Source: Aspidiotus rigidus (Eukaryota; Arthropoda; Insecta; Hemiptera; Diaspididae). Taken from it: DNA of 64,000 bases. Numbering within the stretch: the first letter of the stretch is position 1; every line of letters begins with the position of its first letter. The translations under genes were made by a program, and so were the position numbers. The stretch covers positions 930,001 to 994,000 of the forward strand of contig JAVHKY010000067.1 of NCBI GenBank assembly GCA_035079385.1, given 5' to 3'. The notes under the pieces were generated by a model. It did not search any database. It saw only the letters and a program-made list of their open reading frames with translations, and was not told the DNA's origin. Positions 21,271 to 34,074 of the stretch are shown in pieces.

Positions 21271-24200
21271 CTGGTGCCTATATTTAATTTAGTAAAATGG
21301 ATCCATATTGATAAATGATACGAAAATAGCAAAGGAGACGAACCTCGTCAGACCACCGACTCACTCGAAATGATATAGAAGTTTCACATCGAATAATTGT
21401 AGCAAGAAAAGCCAACAGAAGTCTTCAGAGTAACATGAAAGAATTGAAAACATACGTGTACAGGATTACGCAGACGTGAGACTGAGGAAGTAAAGGAGAT
21501 GTTTTGAAAACTCAACAACAGCCAGACTTTCTCGGTGAAATAATTGCAAGGATTCGTTTCTAGATGTGACTGGGGTTTCCTTATCAGAATTTCGGTTGTC
21601 AGTGATCTTCGTTCTTAGCGGAATGTATGATTAGAGTTTTTTTCAAATTTTACACCATGAGAATCGTGATCTGGGTAGATGGAATGCTGGAACCAGATAG
21701 TACCTTTGGCAGACTGTCATCCTGAGGATTGGTCGATAGTACGTTCGGAGATTCTTGCAAGGATATGCGTTTCTTTCCCTCTTCAAAGTACATCTCTAGA
21801 TTTTTTCCACTCTCAAATCGAAAAAATTTCTTTCGTCGTAAAAGAAGGAGCAATCAATCTTACCCCCTTGAAATTCTGGCTTCAGCTCCTCGTTTCACCT
21901 AAGGGTATTTGAAACATTTTTTCTGGATCTCGTTCTTTTGAGCAACATTCGATGCAGTGCCTTGCTTGCTTCTGTTCAAAAGATCCTTAGTTATTCTAGT
22001 GTCTTATGGTATTTTCAATTTCCCATCTCCCTCGAGTTCTTTAAAACGACGTCATTTCTAGTTAGCGAAAAGCGCAAATCTTCCCTTCTCTGGGAAGATA
22101 AAGCCATCCCTACTCCAGGTGCTTGACATTCTTTTTAGAATTTTTAAAGCAATGCTTAGCTCGTTCTTGAAAATATCCGCTGTTCATGCGTGACCTTCAA
22201 TCTACTTCTTATACTAATCGACTTTAATAACAATTAATGTCCACCACATCGGGTCCCAGTCTCCTCATCCTCTGGAAAGCCTCTCGTACAGCGATCTCAC
22301 TAGCGACTGCGTTTCATTCACGAAGAACATCGTGCCTACTTACGTGGTACCGTCGGACAACTCGCGCGCGCCTTCTTTTTGCGGAAAAACAATCCGAATT
22401 TCTTCTTTCTTCCTTTTCCACGCTGCACCTAATGCACGTACACAATCATCGTTATTGTTTTCGTCGGGCGAATAGGCTTCGGATTTTTTTGTGAAATTCG
22501 ATAAAACAGTACTTTCGCAAAAGTAGAATTCGGCTGTCCACACGTTATTCCGACAGTTTAGCGCGTTCATGGCTGTTACCAAAGAGGAACGAATCACATT
22601 CAATTAGGCAGGCGAAAGCGTAGCTAATACGTCGCAGATTGGGTCCGGGACAAAAGACGGAGTTGCGACGGCGTGACGTGTCTACAGAAGTTCTTTTTCT
22701 GTTCAAAAAGTAATCGCTGTGAAACTTGGCATCATTTTCGACCTCAGCAGCAACGTCGAGAGAATAGAGAGATTGAGAAACCTCGATAAGTCGATGTTGG
22801 TCGCTTTTGTGTAGAAATCGACGAATTAGTCAAAATGCGACAGGGTTCATTGAACCTGGCTTCATTAATGTAGGTTAGAAACGTCATTCGTTCGCTATTT
22901 TATTGACTCGATTGAAATAAAGTTGGAAGAAATTAACGATATCAATTTTTTCTTCCTACCGTCACTCAAATAGGCCTATTACTGACCGAATGGAGATATA
23001 CACGACGCAGCTGTCGTTAATGCAGACTGAAAAGACTGGATGGTGGTTGGCGAAGAAAACAATGCAGAAGAAGGATACGACGAGTATCTTGTTCGTATGT
23101 ACGACAGTATAGGTAGTTGTTATCACGATACTATAGCAATAATGGCTTTTGTCATTAAATTGAATATCTGACAGGAGGTGGTGGAGATCGGAGCGAGCGA
23201 GAGGGAGAGAAATATGTAAATTGTTCGACATTTTCCTTCTTCACCAGCTTTCAACGGTATCTCGACGACGAATAGTGACGAGGGAGGCTACGGCCTCCCA
23301 TATTTACGTTGTTACAAAAGAGCGCACCTTGTGCTTCGTAATATTGAAAATCATTTTGAATTTAAAGCGCGTTTTATCGGCTTAGCATTAGATACGAGTA
23401 TTTAGAAGAATGCGCCCGCGACAGAGAAACATTTCCGGCGGGAAATTGCATTTTGTTTCAACTTACTTCAGCCTGTTGTACATCATCGTCCTACCATTGC
23501 CCGGTAATTCTCCCTCCGTCTACGCCCCATTTACAGTATCGGGTATCTATAGCCAATACCGGTAGTACTTAAAAAATTAAAAAGCAACATATTTTTCTCG
23601 AAACGCGTTTCAAAGGTAGTATTTCGTAATGCTCGAAAAAAATTGAACTATTGTGCAAAAGTTGCCAGCTCTTGGGAGAGCTCGACGAGACGTAACAATG
23701 AAACGGGGATCAGAACTCGTTGCTTTGTGGTATCGTGAAAGGGAGAAAAGTTATAATCGAAAGAAGAATTTTTTTTTTTTTTCTTTCTTCGCAACGAAAG
23801 GAAGAAGCTCAAAGGTGTTAAAAAGAACCCATTCATCCCCACCCCATACGCTCGCTAATTTTATTGTGCGTAATAATTTCTCATTTTCCTTGTCATTGTG
23901 CGACCTTTCTCATCAGTTTCGTATATATACCCGCCGTAAATTGTTCTCCTACTCAAATATTTACTCTTCGTTTCGTAGAGAACTTTTTGACAGTCGACTT
24001 TAATTTCAGAATTTTATGATCTAAGTTAATGTGGAGTACTTATAGTTTACCTTTCTTAATTTCAAGCGAGTTGACTGCGTATATGCCGAGGATATTTTGC
24101 TAATTTATATACACGGAGTAAATATTCGCTCGCTTCCTTCAAAATTTGACTTACCTAAAACAAAGAACGAGAGAGAAAAAAAAAAAAAAGGATTAAGTAC

Positions 24201-25542
24201 ATTTTGAAAAATGAATACGAAACCATAAACCGACATAAACAATGCTCCGGTTATAATTCTCTTCCCTTGAAATTTATATAATTTCTGACGTTATTACTAT
24301 TCGTATTTCCCGTCTTTCGACCCAAGTTAGTTTGTGTAATATGCCCGAGTAGAAGCATAAATAATACGTACGTCTGTGTTTACTTGACATGATTATACAG
24401 TACAATTTTCTACGTTCATTTTTACACCCGAATGTTCATAAATATTTTTCTTGCAAAGTATCAGGATCATCATTGTTGCGTTTTTTTTTTTCTTCTTTTT
24501 CTCATACAATAACTTTCAATTTGCTCCATTTCAGACTATATAACCTTATATCGTGACAGTCAATAGGGACCATTAGGAATCACCCGATACGATTTAATAA
24601 ACACTCGAGCGTGTAATGTTACCCCGTCACGTTGTAGAACCGAAAATTTCGCCATAAATTATGGACATTATCTATCATACCCATTCGGGTCATATCGTTT
24701 CAAATTCGCATTGATTGGACCATATTCATTCTCCGTGTACAGATGGTATCTCTGCATGAAGGACTAAGGTACCGCAGCAGTGGCGGCGGGCTATTCTAAG
24801 GGTTGCCCTCCTGTATGTAATGTGTATGTCTTTCTCGCGTACCATTACTCTCGTACGTCATTCCTAATAACGTTCGTAATTCATATAGACTAACGTTCGA
24901 GCAATATCGTAATTTTCTGCAAAAACGGTTTTATGTTACATTTTGCGCGAAGAAAATCGTCGTAATATACGGAGAAACGGAGGGTGTGCTAATATAATTA
25001 GGATGATTTGTATCCTCCTTTCGTTTTAGAGCACTCTGTCTGCAAGTCAAGGAGGCTTAATTTATCTATTGTGGTTAACGTGTTGTACGCTGTATTCATT
25101 ATTGAACCGCGAGTAGAGCTTCGAGGCCTGAAATACAACCACTCGAAGCGACTATCTGTACGGTGGTGCCAGGTATAGGTGAACTTTCAAAGAAAAATTT
25201 GCACGTCAAATATCGTGGTCTACATTTAATTGAAGATTAAACTGGATTAAGTACGTACAAATTAAGAAGAATGAGTCTCTCTAGCTTTAACTAATAGGTT
25301 CCAATCAACAAATCTGAGTTTCCGAATCCATTTACGAGCATTGAAAATGAACCTGTTAGAAGAATGCTACTTTAGTTTGAACTGGCAAGAATGGACGAAT
25401 TCTTTAACCTTAATAGGAATGGACGTTGTTCATCTGCAGCATAATGGTAGAAGATTAATATCCTCATATAGAAAATCCTTTCAGTTCCTTTAAATTACAT
25501 AAGATTCTTTTACTTTACATGACTCAAAGCTGAAACCCTTCT
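21271..25542. other. Intergenic DNA, no gene supported
   Basis: It contains the second member of the diverged 17.6/22.3 kb segment pair (about 22,235-22,510), a T run near 23,769 and an A run near 24,177. ORFs of 60-116 residues are present, but none shows a domain, a splice-supported chain or compositional bias of coding DNA. Confidence 0.5.
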
Positions 25543-25611
25543 AGCCCGGACGGGAATCGAACCCGCGTCCTCCCATACTACTCCTTGTGAACACCCTTCT
25601 TCTACAGGGCT
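25543..25611 (-). pseudogene. tRNA-like pseudogene or SINE head (69 nt)
   Basis: On the minus strand AGCCCTG pairs (6 of 7) with CCGGGCT as an acceptor-like stem. A perfect B box GGTTCGATTCC (25553-25563) sits in a GCGGG/CCCGT T-stem. Total length (69 nt) is close to a tRNA. The D and anticodon arms do not fold properly, so it is unlikely to be a working tRNA. Confidence 0.5.
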
Positions 25612-25989
25612 CTGAACTCGAAGGGTTCGAAGAACGAAATTTCACCGAGTCCCCCAGGTAGAAGCTCAAAATATTTCCCCCAAATTAGGTGACTCACTAT
25701 TTAAATTCTCTCACGTTTTCCTCAGTCTACATAAGGACAGCAAACATTTCTTACAAAATATTCAATTCCACGAGACAGGTTCTCTCTCGAATAGCCTCTG
25801 GATCAACCTTTTGATTTTCGGATTCAAACATTGACGCGTTATCACTTTCAAAGTTTGAACTTTGCAGGAAGATAAAATAGCAAATAATTTCAGTAGCTTT
25901 AGAATACGACAAGAAAGGGCTTCATCTATCTGTCCAAGTTGATGACATCATCACAGTCGGACGTGAATGGATGTAAATAGCAGGATTTT

Positions 25990-27500
25990 GATAAAAAGCA
26001 AACGTTATTAGCACTCAGTGCTGGCCATCATGAGTTCAAATGCGATAACCGTGATTTATAATGAAGGCAGACAATTCATAGTGTACACGGACCATAAGCC
26101 GTTACAGTATATGTTTACTACGCACTCTGAAAAAGCATCTCCTCGACAAATCCGTCAACTTGACTTCAACAGTCAATTTACGACAAATATCCGATATTTG
26201 CCTGGTAAGGAGAATATACCGGCAGGCACCCTATCTCGCATCGACTCCATTCACACCATTGACGTCTTATCATACAAAGAGATAGCGGTGGAACAGCAGG
26301 AGGACAGTGAATTAAAAGAATTGATGAAGAATACCAAGACGGGCCTTAAACTTCAAAAAGTCATCATTCCGGGTACTACAATACACCTCCTCTGTGAAGT
26401 TACGCCGGACAGGGTCCGCCCCTATATTCCCGCGCGATTTCGCCGTCAAATATTTGATGTGGTCCAAACTCAACGCCAAGGCTTGTATCTAGTAGGTTTG
26501 TTCGGCCAAATATCCAGAGGGACTGCCGACAATAGGCCAAGGCTTGCACTCATTGTCAAAGATCCAAAATAGGCCGTCATACCAAGTCTCCATTAGGAGA
26601 GTTTGAAAAAACCGCACGTTTCGAGCAGCTACATGTTGATATTGTGGGACCACTCCCACCATCCAATGGTCAGACATACGTTGTCACAATGATGGATAGG
26701 GAAACGTGTTGGCCTGAGGCAATCCCAACGTCCAATATTACAGCAGAAAACATTGCTTCCATTGTAGTTCGTGAATGGATTGCGAGATTTGGCTCTCCAG
26801 CAAAGATCACGACTGATCGAGGACCTCGATTTGAGAGTAAACTCTTTCAAGCCCTAGCCGCCAAGTTGGGGGCACAGAAAATACGAACAACGGCATATCA
26901 CCCCCGTGCCAACGGGAAACTTGAAAGATGGCACAGGCCGCTCAAGGCCGTTATAATGACGTATGCTACCCCGCGGTGGACGGAAATGTTACCATTGATT
27001 TTATTGGAACTTCGTTCTACAATCAACACCGATCTTGGAGTGAGCGCATCCCAAATGGTTTATGGCACAGAGCTAAGGTTACCTGGAGAATTTTTCACCG
27101 TAGACCTTGACCATCGTATAGAGGATGCATCAGATTTTGTCAGGCGTTTAAGTAATGCGCTACAGAACTTTGCACGATCTACCCGTTAACATGGCCAAAG
27201 TCCAGTCTATGTACCAGCAGCACTCGAAAACTGCAGTCACACCTTTTTTCAGAATGAGGTTCGCGGTGCACTCACACCACCATACTCTGGACCATATAGA
27301 GTCCTCAAGCAAACTGAAAAAGTCATCAGCATCGAGCTCAAAGGGAAGGAGGAAAATGTTTCGATTGATAGAGTCAAATCAGCCTTCATCCTAAAGGATC
27401 GTTCCCAGACCATGGAATTTCAAAATGCTGAGTCTAGTCCAGCGCAACAAAGAGAGCGACTTAAACGCAAAGTACGATTTTGTGGACGATACACGCGATG
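25990..27500 (+). pseudogene. Ty3/gypsy retrotransposon pol remnant (RNase H - integrase)
   Basis: The trace starts in the RT-linked RNase H (VYTDHKPLQYM, then RQIRQLDF and LPGKENIPAGTLSRI). It shifts frame near 26,480, where the integrase zinc finger is degenerate, and resumes in the integrase core. The catalytic triad is visible: Asp at 26638 (HVDIVGPL), Asp at 26815 (TTDRGPRF) and Glu at 26923 (GKLERW), with 35 residues between the last two. A further shift near 27,186 leads to the GPY/chromo-less C-terminus (PPYSGPYRVL, VSIDRVKSAF), ending at a TGA at about 27,498. Gag, protease and RT fingers/palm are absent, so this is a 5'-deleted, multiply frameshifted dead copy. Confidence 0.88.
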
Positions 27501-27715
27501 AGATAACTCAATAATCCCACAATTACCTATTTGTACATATGTGAATATTCTAGCTAGTCAAAAAAAAAAAAAAAAAAAAAAGAGTAATGTTCCTTTTTGT
27601 TATTTTTACTATTCATCATTCTCTTGTTAATTTGTTTATGCTTGTAATTGTATTCCTTATACTTTTGGATTAATTCGATCTTTATTATGTTCGCTCCCTC
27701 ACTGAAGGGGAGTAC

Positions 27716-27956
27716 TGTGGGAAATGTGATCAGCTGATTGCATGTACAGCTGATGATACAATGTTTGTTCCTACTGATTGTATACTAGATGAATAGATTA
27801 TATGGAACACGCAATCCGTTATCTCCTTCACCTTATAATATTATTTCGTCTTCGAGTATGGGTCGATACGAGATTAATTTTAGCTATAGCTGCTCATCTA
27901 TTCCTAGAATGAAAGTTGTGCTAGTGGGTACGAGCTAGTTTTCTAACGGACAAAGA
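27716..27956 (+). repeat. Probable 3' LTR of the 26-27.5 kb gypsy element
   Basis: A purine-rich tract GAAGGGGAGTAC ends at 27715 and is followed by TGTGGGAAATGTGATC, the expected polypurine tract/LTR start. The right boundary is uncertain and is placed at the start of the tandem duplication. There is no partner 5' LTR in the window. Confidence 0.5.
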
Positions 27957-28840
27957 ACAAATTTCTGTCAAATTCAGGCCGCATTTCAGTCTTCATTTTG
28001 CTGGGGCGCAGATTTTTAAACTAAATTTTAATTCAATTTCATTAGTAATACATATTATATCGTTGGATTAGATTTAATTGTAGAAGGTTAGTAGAATAAG
28101 TGGGGTACAACTCTGATTTATACGTACGAAGCGCACAACTTACTTGCAAGTTCAATTTATACCAAATTACACGAAAAATCACCTCATATTCATATTTATT
28201 CATAGAGTGCACAACTTGCACACATAAAAATCTAGTCAAAAGCAGGTCGAGAGCGAGAGAGAAGTCGTGCACATTACAAATTCGTGTACATAAGGTAGAA
28301 AACTTGAATAATATAGACCCAATTTTCAATCATGTAGGTGTAGAAATTGCGTTTTTAGAATTTTATTTACTCAACACAGAACCGATAATGGACTCTGGCA
28401 TTTTTGTGTTAAAAATGTGCTCTGGCATGTCAGAGTTGAAGAAAGAGGAGGATTCAACAGCGGTGGGAGGGTTTTGGCGACCAACTCTTACAAGTAAGGT
28501 TCTACCTTTCTGAAAAGAAACAAAAATTTGCGTTTTTCTCCAGCCTTAGAGTTGGAGGTAAATCTGTAGACTTTTTTGGCCCCATCTACTACTTCAAATG
28601 GAGATAGAATTTAATTTTAGCTTCTCAAGAAGCCTATTTGCAGCATAAGGAGAGAAAATGTATAAAATCACGAAAAAGGTATTTTGCACTCTTTTGCAAT
28701 GGACCTTGAATCGGTGACCTCTCTCCTTTGTCTTTCAATTGGTGTACGCTGTGAATTTCAGCATTCCTAAAATATCGTAGAACTCGAAAAAGAAACTCGG
28801 ACTTAATTTTGCTCTTTTATTAAGATTAAAGTGTTTTGGT
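27957..28840 (+). repeat. Tandem duplication, unit 1 (884 bp)
   Basis: Starts ACAAATTTCTGTCAAATTCA and is repeated directly from 28841. It contains an open frame whose last ~69 codons (TEPIMDSGIFVLKMCSGMSE region) are nearly unchanged in unit 2. No known domain is recognised. Similarity is spread over the whole unit rather than focused on the frame, so coding is not demonstrated. Confidence 0.88.
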
Positions 28841-29740
28841 ACAAATTTCTGTCAAATTCAGGCCGCATTTCAGTCTTTATTTTGCTGGGGCGCAGATTTT
28901 TAAACCAAATTTCAATTCAATTTCATTACTAATACATATTATATTGTTGGATAAGATTTAATTGTAGAAAATTAGTAGAATAAGTTAGGTACAACTCTGA
29001 TTTATACGTACGAAGCGCACAACTTACTTGAAAGCTCAATTTATACCAAATTACACGAAAAATCACCTCATATTCATATTTGTTCATAGAGTGAACAACT
29101 TACACACATAAAAATCTAGTCAAAAGCAGGTCGGGAGCGGGAAAGAAGTCGTGCACATTTCAAATTCATGTACATTAGGTAGAAAACTTGAATAATATAG
29201 ACCCAATTTTCAATCATGTAGGTGTAGAAATTGCGTTTTTAGAATTTTATTTACTCAACACAGAACCGATAATGGACTCTGGCATTTTTGTGTTAAAAAT
29301 GTGCTCTGGCATGTCAGAGTTGAAGAAAGGGGAGGATTCAACAGCGGTGGGAGGGTTTTGGCGACCAACTCTTACAAGTAAGGTTCTACCTTTCTGAAAA
29401 GAAACAAAAATTTGCGTTTTTCTCCAGCCTTCGAGTTGGAGGTAAATCTGTAGACTTTTTTGGCCCCATCTACAACTTCAAATAGAGATAGAATTTAATT
29501 TTAGATTCTCAAGAAGCCTACTTGCAGCATAAGGGGAGAAAATTTATAAATCACGAAAAAGGTATTTTTGCACTCTTTTGCAATGGAGCTTGAATCTGTG
29601 ACCTCTCTTTTTTGTCTTTCAATTAGTGTCCGCTGTGAATTTCAGCATTCCTAAAATATCGTAGAACTCTAGATGTTACCACGAATGGCGAAAAAGAAAC
29701 TCAGACTTAATTTTGCTCTTTTATTAAGTTTAAAGTGTTT
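28841..29740 (+). repeat. Tandem duplication, unit 2 (~900 bp)
   Basis: Direct repeat of 27957-28840 with a few percent divergence and an extra ~20 bp segment (CTAGATGTTACCACGAATGG) near 29,668. The junction is head-to-tail with no spacer. Confidence 0.88.
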
Positions 29741-32700
29741 TCGTTCTTGTGATTCATACTAAAGTCAAATGATAAGGCTTTACGGAAACGCATATTATAT
29801 TTTACACTATTTTATAAATATCAACTATTACATCTTTAGTACAGCACTAAAAACATTGACCTACGCATTTGTGGGCATTGGCAGAGAAGTAGATTTTCGT
29901 ATATTTTTGCATCAGTATTCAACTTATTCCAGTTTTTAAAATCAACTTCTCTCTCCTCTCTAGGATCGAATCTTTCCTACATCTGCTTATAATTATTCCT
30001 CGATGGTGCAGAGGATCATCTTCGGAAGAAAATGCTTCACGATTCAACTGCAGCCATATGTTTCGAGACCATTTTCGTTCTTACCTTGATATTGATGGTT
30101 TTTGACCAAAGAGCACTCATGTATGATTTTTTAACATAATCTAATTATTTCTTGACTTCGATACACGTACATGTTTGTTTCGGAACTTCGAAAACGTAAA
30201 AAAAGACAAGACTTGGGAAAATTTCAATCCTTATCAACTTGGTACGAGATATGAAATGAATCCCGAGCTCCATGAAGGAAGGAGTTTGAAAAACCAACTT
30301 TTCAAAGCTTAAAAATATTCAACAAAGTTGGTTTTCTATGTATTTCGGTTGCAGCGAGATTTTTTCAAGATAATTTCGTGCTCAATTCCGTAGTTGATAC
30401 CGGGTACAAAAAATTATTACGTGACCATCGCGCATTCAGCCTGGTTTTTCTCTTCCCTTTATTCGCTCCCTGTTGTAGGTACGTGGCGGGCTAACGATAC
30501 AAAAACAATTAAGGGAAAAAAATGATACTAAAAGAGAAGTTCATTCAATGTGATGCGATAATGTGAAAACGTCGTTCCAGCTTTATTCAGTCAGGAGCCC
30601 ATTGACATTTTCGACCAAAAGCGACACGACCGTAAGGATGACGTTCTAGAATATAATGAGCAAACGAATGTGACGATGAATACATGAAGTCAAGGAAAGT
30701 AACTCGCGAAACGAAGAAATATCACTAGTGAAAATAAACAAGGTTGATAAAAACGAGAGACACCTTTTCACGACTATATTCTCCTAATGGATTTCTTGCC
30801 TTTCAGTTTTATCTTCTTTTTTTCCCGCGATATGAACAGCGAAAGAAAAAAAATTATTTACAAGATATACACCAAACTTTTCGCGCGGGAATTTTCTGAT
30901 AATGAAATGATCTAGATATCTTGTTCTTGCCTCTGGGTGTTTCATTTCCGAAAATATTATGCAGGCCATATCCCCGAATTAGGTAGGCAAGCTCAATAGA
31001 AGAAGTTCAACCGCGTTCTAGAAAAAATATAGGGTCGTTCGAAAAGGGCTGAAGATATTCGATATTCAATCTTCATTTCCTTTTCCACGAAATTAGTTGC
31101 TTCATTCGGAAGAAAAATGGTGGGTATTGGAAAGAACGACAGAGACTGGGTAGGGCAATCTTTTCTTAAGTGGTAAACAGCACTCTATCTCCTGCAAGTA
31201 TTGAATGACCTCAATATAATATAAGGAAAAATTCGTTCACTCGTCTTGCTGAGCGATATTTCACTATAAAAGTCATTCGCGAGTATAACGTAGTAGTAAA
31301 CAGCAAAACATTACAATTTACTAGTCTACATTTACGCGCTCAGTATAATAGAAAAGCGAGCATTCGAATGCACGTGCCACGAGTCTCGAATTTTCCAACT
31401 CACTATCCCGCGAAATGAGGCCTCCATATAGCTGCAGTTATCCATGGTTCCGACTGTGTAACTTTCAGCTGTTAGTAAGTCGGATTACATTTTTACAGTC
31501 CGCGAAATTATAAGGGCTACACAGAAGAACAGAACGAAGAAGATAATTCTCTTTTTGTTTGTTTTCCAGAGTATTCGAGCCGCCTTTTAATAGGCGGTAA
31601 TCACGCACTAATTTCAACGGCAGAAAGTTTTCTACGAGCAGAAATTCGTCCGCAATCACGTTTGTAAAATTTGTTTTTTGTTGTTTTTTTTTTTTTGTGC
31701 ACGTAAGCTCGTACCGAAACTTGTGTACGCGTGTAGTCTCTTAGGACGGGTAGTCTGAAATGAATTGTTGGTGGAGGGGGGAAGGAAAAAAGAATGGAGT
31801 CACTTTCCACCCACGCAGAGAATAAATTGATCAGCGCTATTTTATACGAGTCAAATTGTATGAACTTGGTAGTATAGGTGTACAGGGTAACGCTTACGCT
31901 ACACAATATTCTGTAACAAACCTGAAAGGAAAGAGGTGTCACTTATGCCCTACATACAGAGAGGGAAAAAAAAAACATTAAACGAAAACTATCCTCAAAA
32001 AGTATGCATAATATCAAAATGTTTTCAGAAGCGATGCATGTTATTTTTAATATTTCACAGTAGCCAAAAATAGTGTGAGGATGAGTATACTAAGTTACTA
32101 GTGTTGCCAATTTTAACATTTGACAGATGGTATACTTATAAATAATACAGCAGCGACGTGAAATAATACACAGATCTAAACGAGAGCGTGAGGCGTGGAT
32201 GTGAAGGTGCATATTTTAGGTACAAATTCGAAAAATCGTAATGAACATTTTCGTCGCACCGAACTTCCTTAGAACTGACCTTACCTAATACTATTATCAT
32301 TCTGTAAATAAATTAGACTAATAAAATATTATTGCCAACGTAGAGTACAGGTGATGGTGACGTAGTTCATTTTCGAAATCTGCGAAAGTATAAATTTAAA
32401 TTACAACGAAAATTTATTTAGATATTTATAAATATAATATAGTTGGAAGGGCAATTTTTTTATGTGTCTTGAGAAATATATTGATGTAAGGGAAGTTTTC
32501 CTTGAGATTTATTTTTTTACAAAATACGCGAGATGATGATTGAGAGCATCGAATGTTTAGAAGGTCTTTATCTTCTGCGCCCGGGATTTCCGGGGGTCCA
32601 CAATTTCAGTACATGGTTTCGCTAATAGCAGATGCCTTTGCCCTTCCAGAGTCAGTTTGGCTCGAGGCATTTCGGATCATACCTCGTTAATTAAAGTAAG

Positions 32701-33044
32701 GAGAACCTCTTTCCTATATTAATACGAATACAATGTCAGACGAGGTCACAAGAGTCTTCAGAAATTTTCAACTTCGATAAAGAGATTCTTACTATCCAGA
32801 GCGCATTATATTTTTATTCTGATCGATCTTGCTGAAGTTATTCGCTTCTTTGTAGTCTACCGAAATGTTCCCGTGACCTCCTCTGAAATTGAGAGGTTTT
32901 CGAAAAAACTCACCCACTCTCCGCTCGCGTAGTTTCCTGCGAGCCGAAACTTTTACCCACCTTCATCCACATGAGTGAAGCTACTTACAGCATTTAATGT
33001 ACCTCCTTCCATCAACATTTAAATTCAATTCATTTTTTCCTTCT
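29741..33044. other. Intergenic DNA, no gene seen
   Basis: AT-rich, with homopolymer tracts and short ORFs lacking family signatures. No inverted or tandem repeat was recognised. Confidence 0.5.
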
Positions 33045-33120
33045 TTCCTTCGAAGTAAGGCCCAGTAGCCATCCTCCTTCCAACCCTCTTTTTTTTAATT
33101 TAATTTTTTTTTATTTTATG
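33045..33120 (+). mobile_element. LINE 3' tail fragment (same family as 11.8-12.2 kb)
   Basis: CGAAGTAAGGCCCAGTAGCC and ATCCTCCTTCCAACCCTC match the block before the T-run in the 12 kb tail. The following T/A-rich text resumes near 33,590, ending GGATGTAATAAAAAAAAAA at about 33,667. The tail therefore seems to be interrupted by the material in between. Confidence 0.45.
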
Positions 33121-33211
33121 ATTTACTTTCTTTAAATTCTAAAGAGCGATTAAATCATACTCTTTTAATACAAGAAATCAAAACCCGTTCCAGTCCTTCC
33201 AACGGATTGCT

Positions 33212-33567
33212 ATTGGGATGTTAACCTATGTTTGGCAGCGCTAGAATCGCCTTCCTCTCTCGCCGCACTCGCTTGAATTTATGGGTGACGATTTTACGTT
33301 CAATGTATTTGGCCATAAGAATCGTGATTTTCAATTAGTCGTAGATGACTCAATACTTCATTAATAGAATTGCTTCTTTCAGTTATCGATTTTCTTGAAG
33401 TATTTAAACGATTTATAGGATATAATTTTTCGACAATACGAATTGTAATCATTTAAATCGTATTTGAAAATTGCAAATTCCGCATCGTGAAGCATGGTAC
33501 GTTAAAATTATCCCCCACATGTTCAAACACGGCTACCAACTTACGTAACTTAGGTTAACATCCCAAT
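33212..33567. mobile_element. MITE-like element, 356 bp with 17 bp perfect TIRs
   Basis: ATTGGGATGTTAACCTA at the left is the exact reverse complement of TAGGTTAACATCCCAAT at the right. The interior is AT-rich with no ORF. No clear target duplication is visible. It lies between two parts of what looks like one LINE tail. Confidence 0.65.
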
Positions 33568-34074
33568 GTCGAAGTACTATTGTTTTCACCTTTTTTTTTA
33601 ATTTAATTTTATTTTATTTTATTTTATTTTTTTTCTCCGGTTGGATGTAATAAAAAAAAAAAAAAAATGAAAGAATTGTGATCCTGTTTAAAGATCGTAG
33701 TGAGGAGCATCATTACGCTTCCAAACATCATTTCAATACACCTTCCTGAAGTGACTAAAGTTTTTACATATTTCACATTTTTGCACTCCTTTTTTTTTCG
33801 ACCTTTGCGTATGCATGTCCAGAACCTTGGAAAAATTTTGATCGCCGGGGAGACGTCCCTCTGAGGTATTTCACTTCCAAACTTTTTCCTGCGCGTGCTC
33901 GTACACGTTAAATTTTTGGGGTTCTTTAGTATAATAGTACGTATAGTAGGCTATCTAACATTCAGTACACTGGACTTCAGGTTAAGTTGTATACTTCGCA
34001 ATTCCAAGGCATGAAAGTGTTCCTAAGCCAGCCTTGATTTATTCGAGGGGGAGTCCACTCTATTGGTTAGCCTA

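Noticed and set aside
22340..22603. Coding exon duplicated at 17.7 kb
   Set aside because: The similar DNA at 17.6-17.85 kb is open in a different frame, and the corresponding frame here meets a stop, so conserved coding is not supported.
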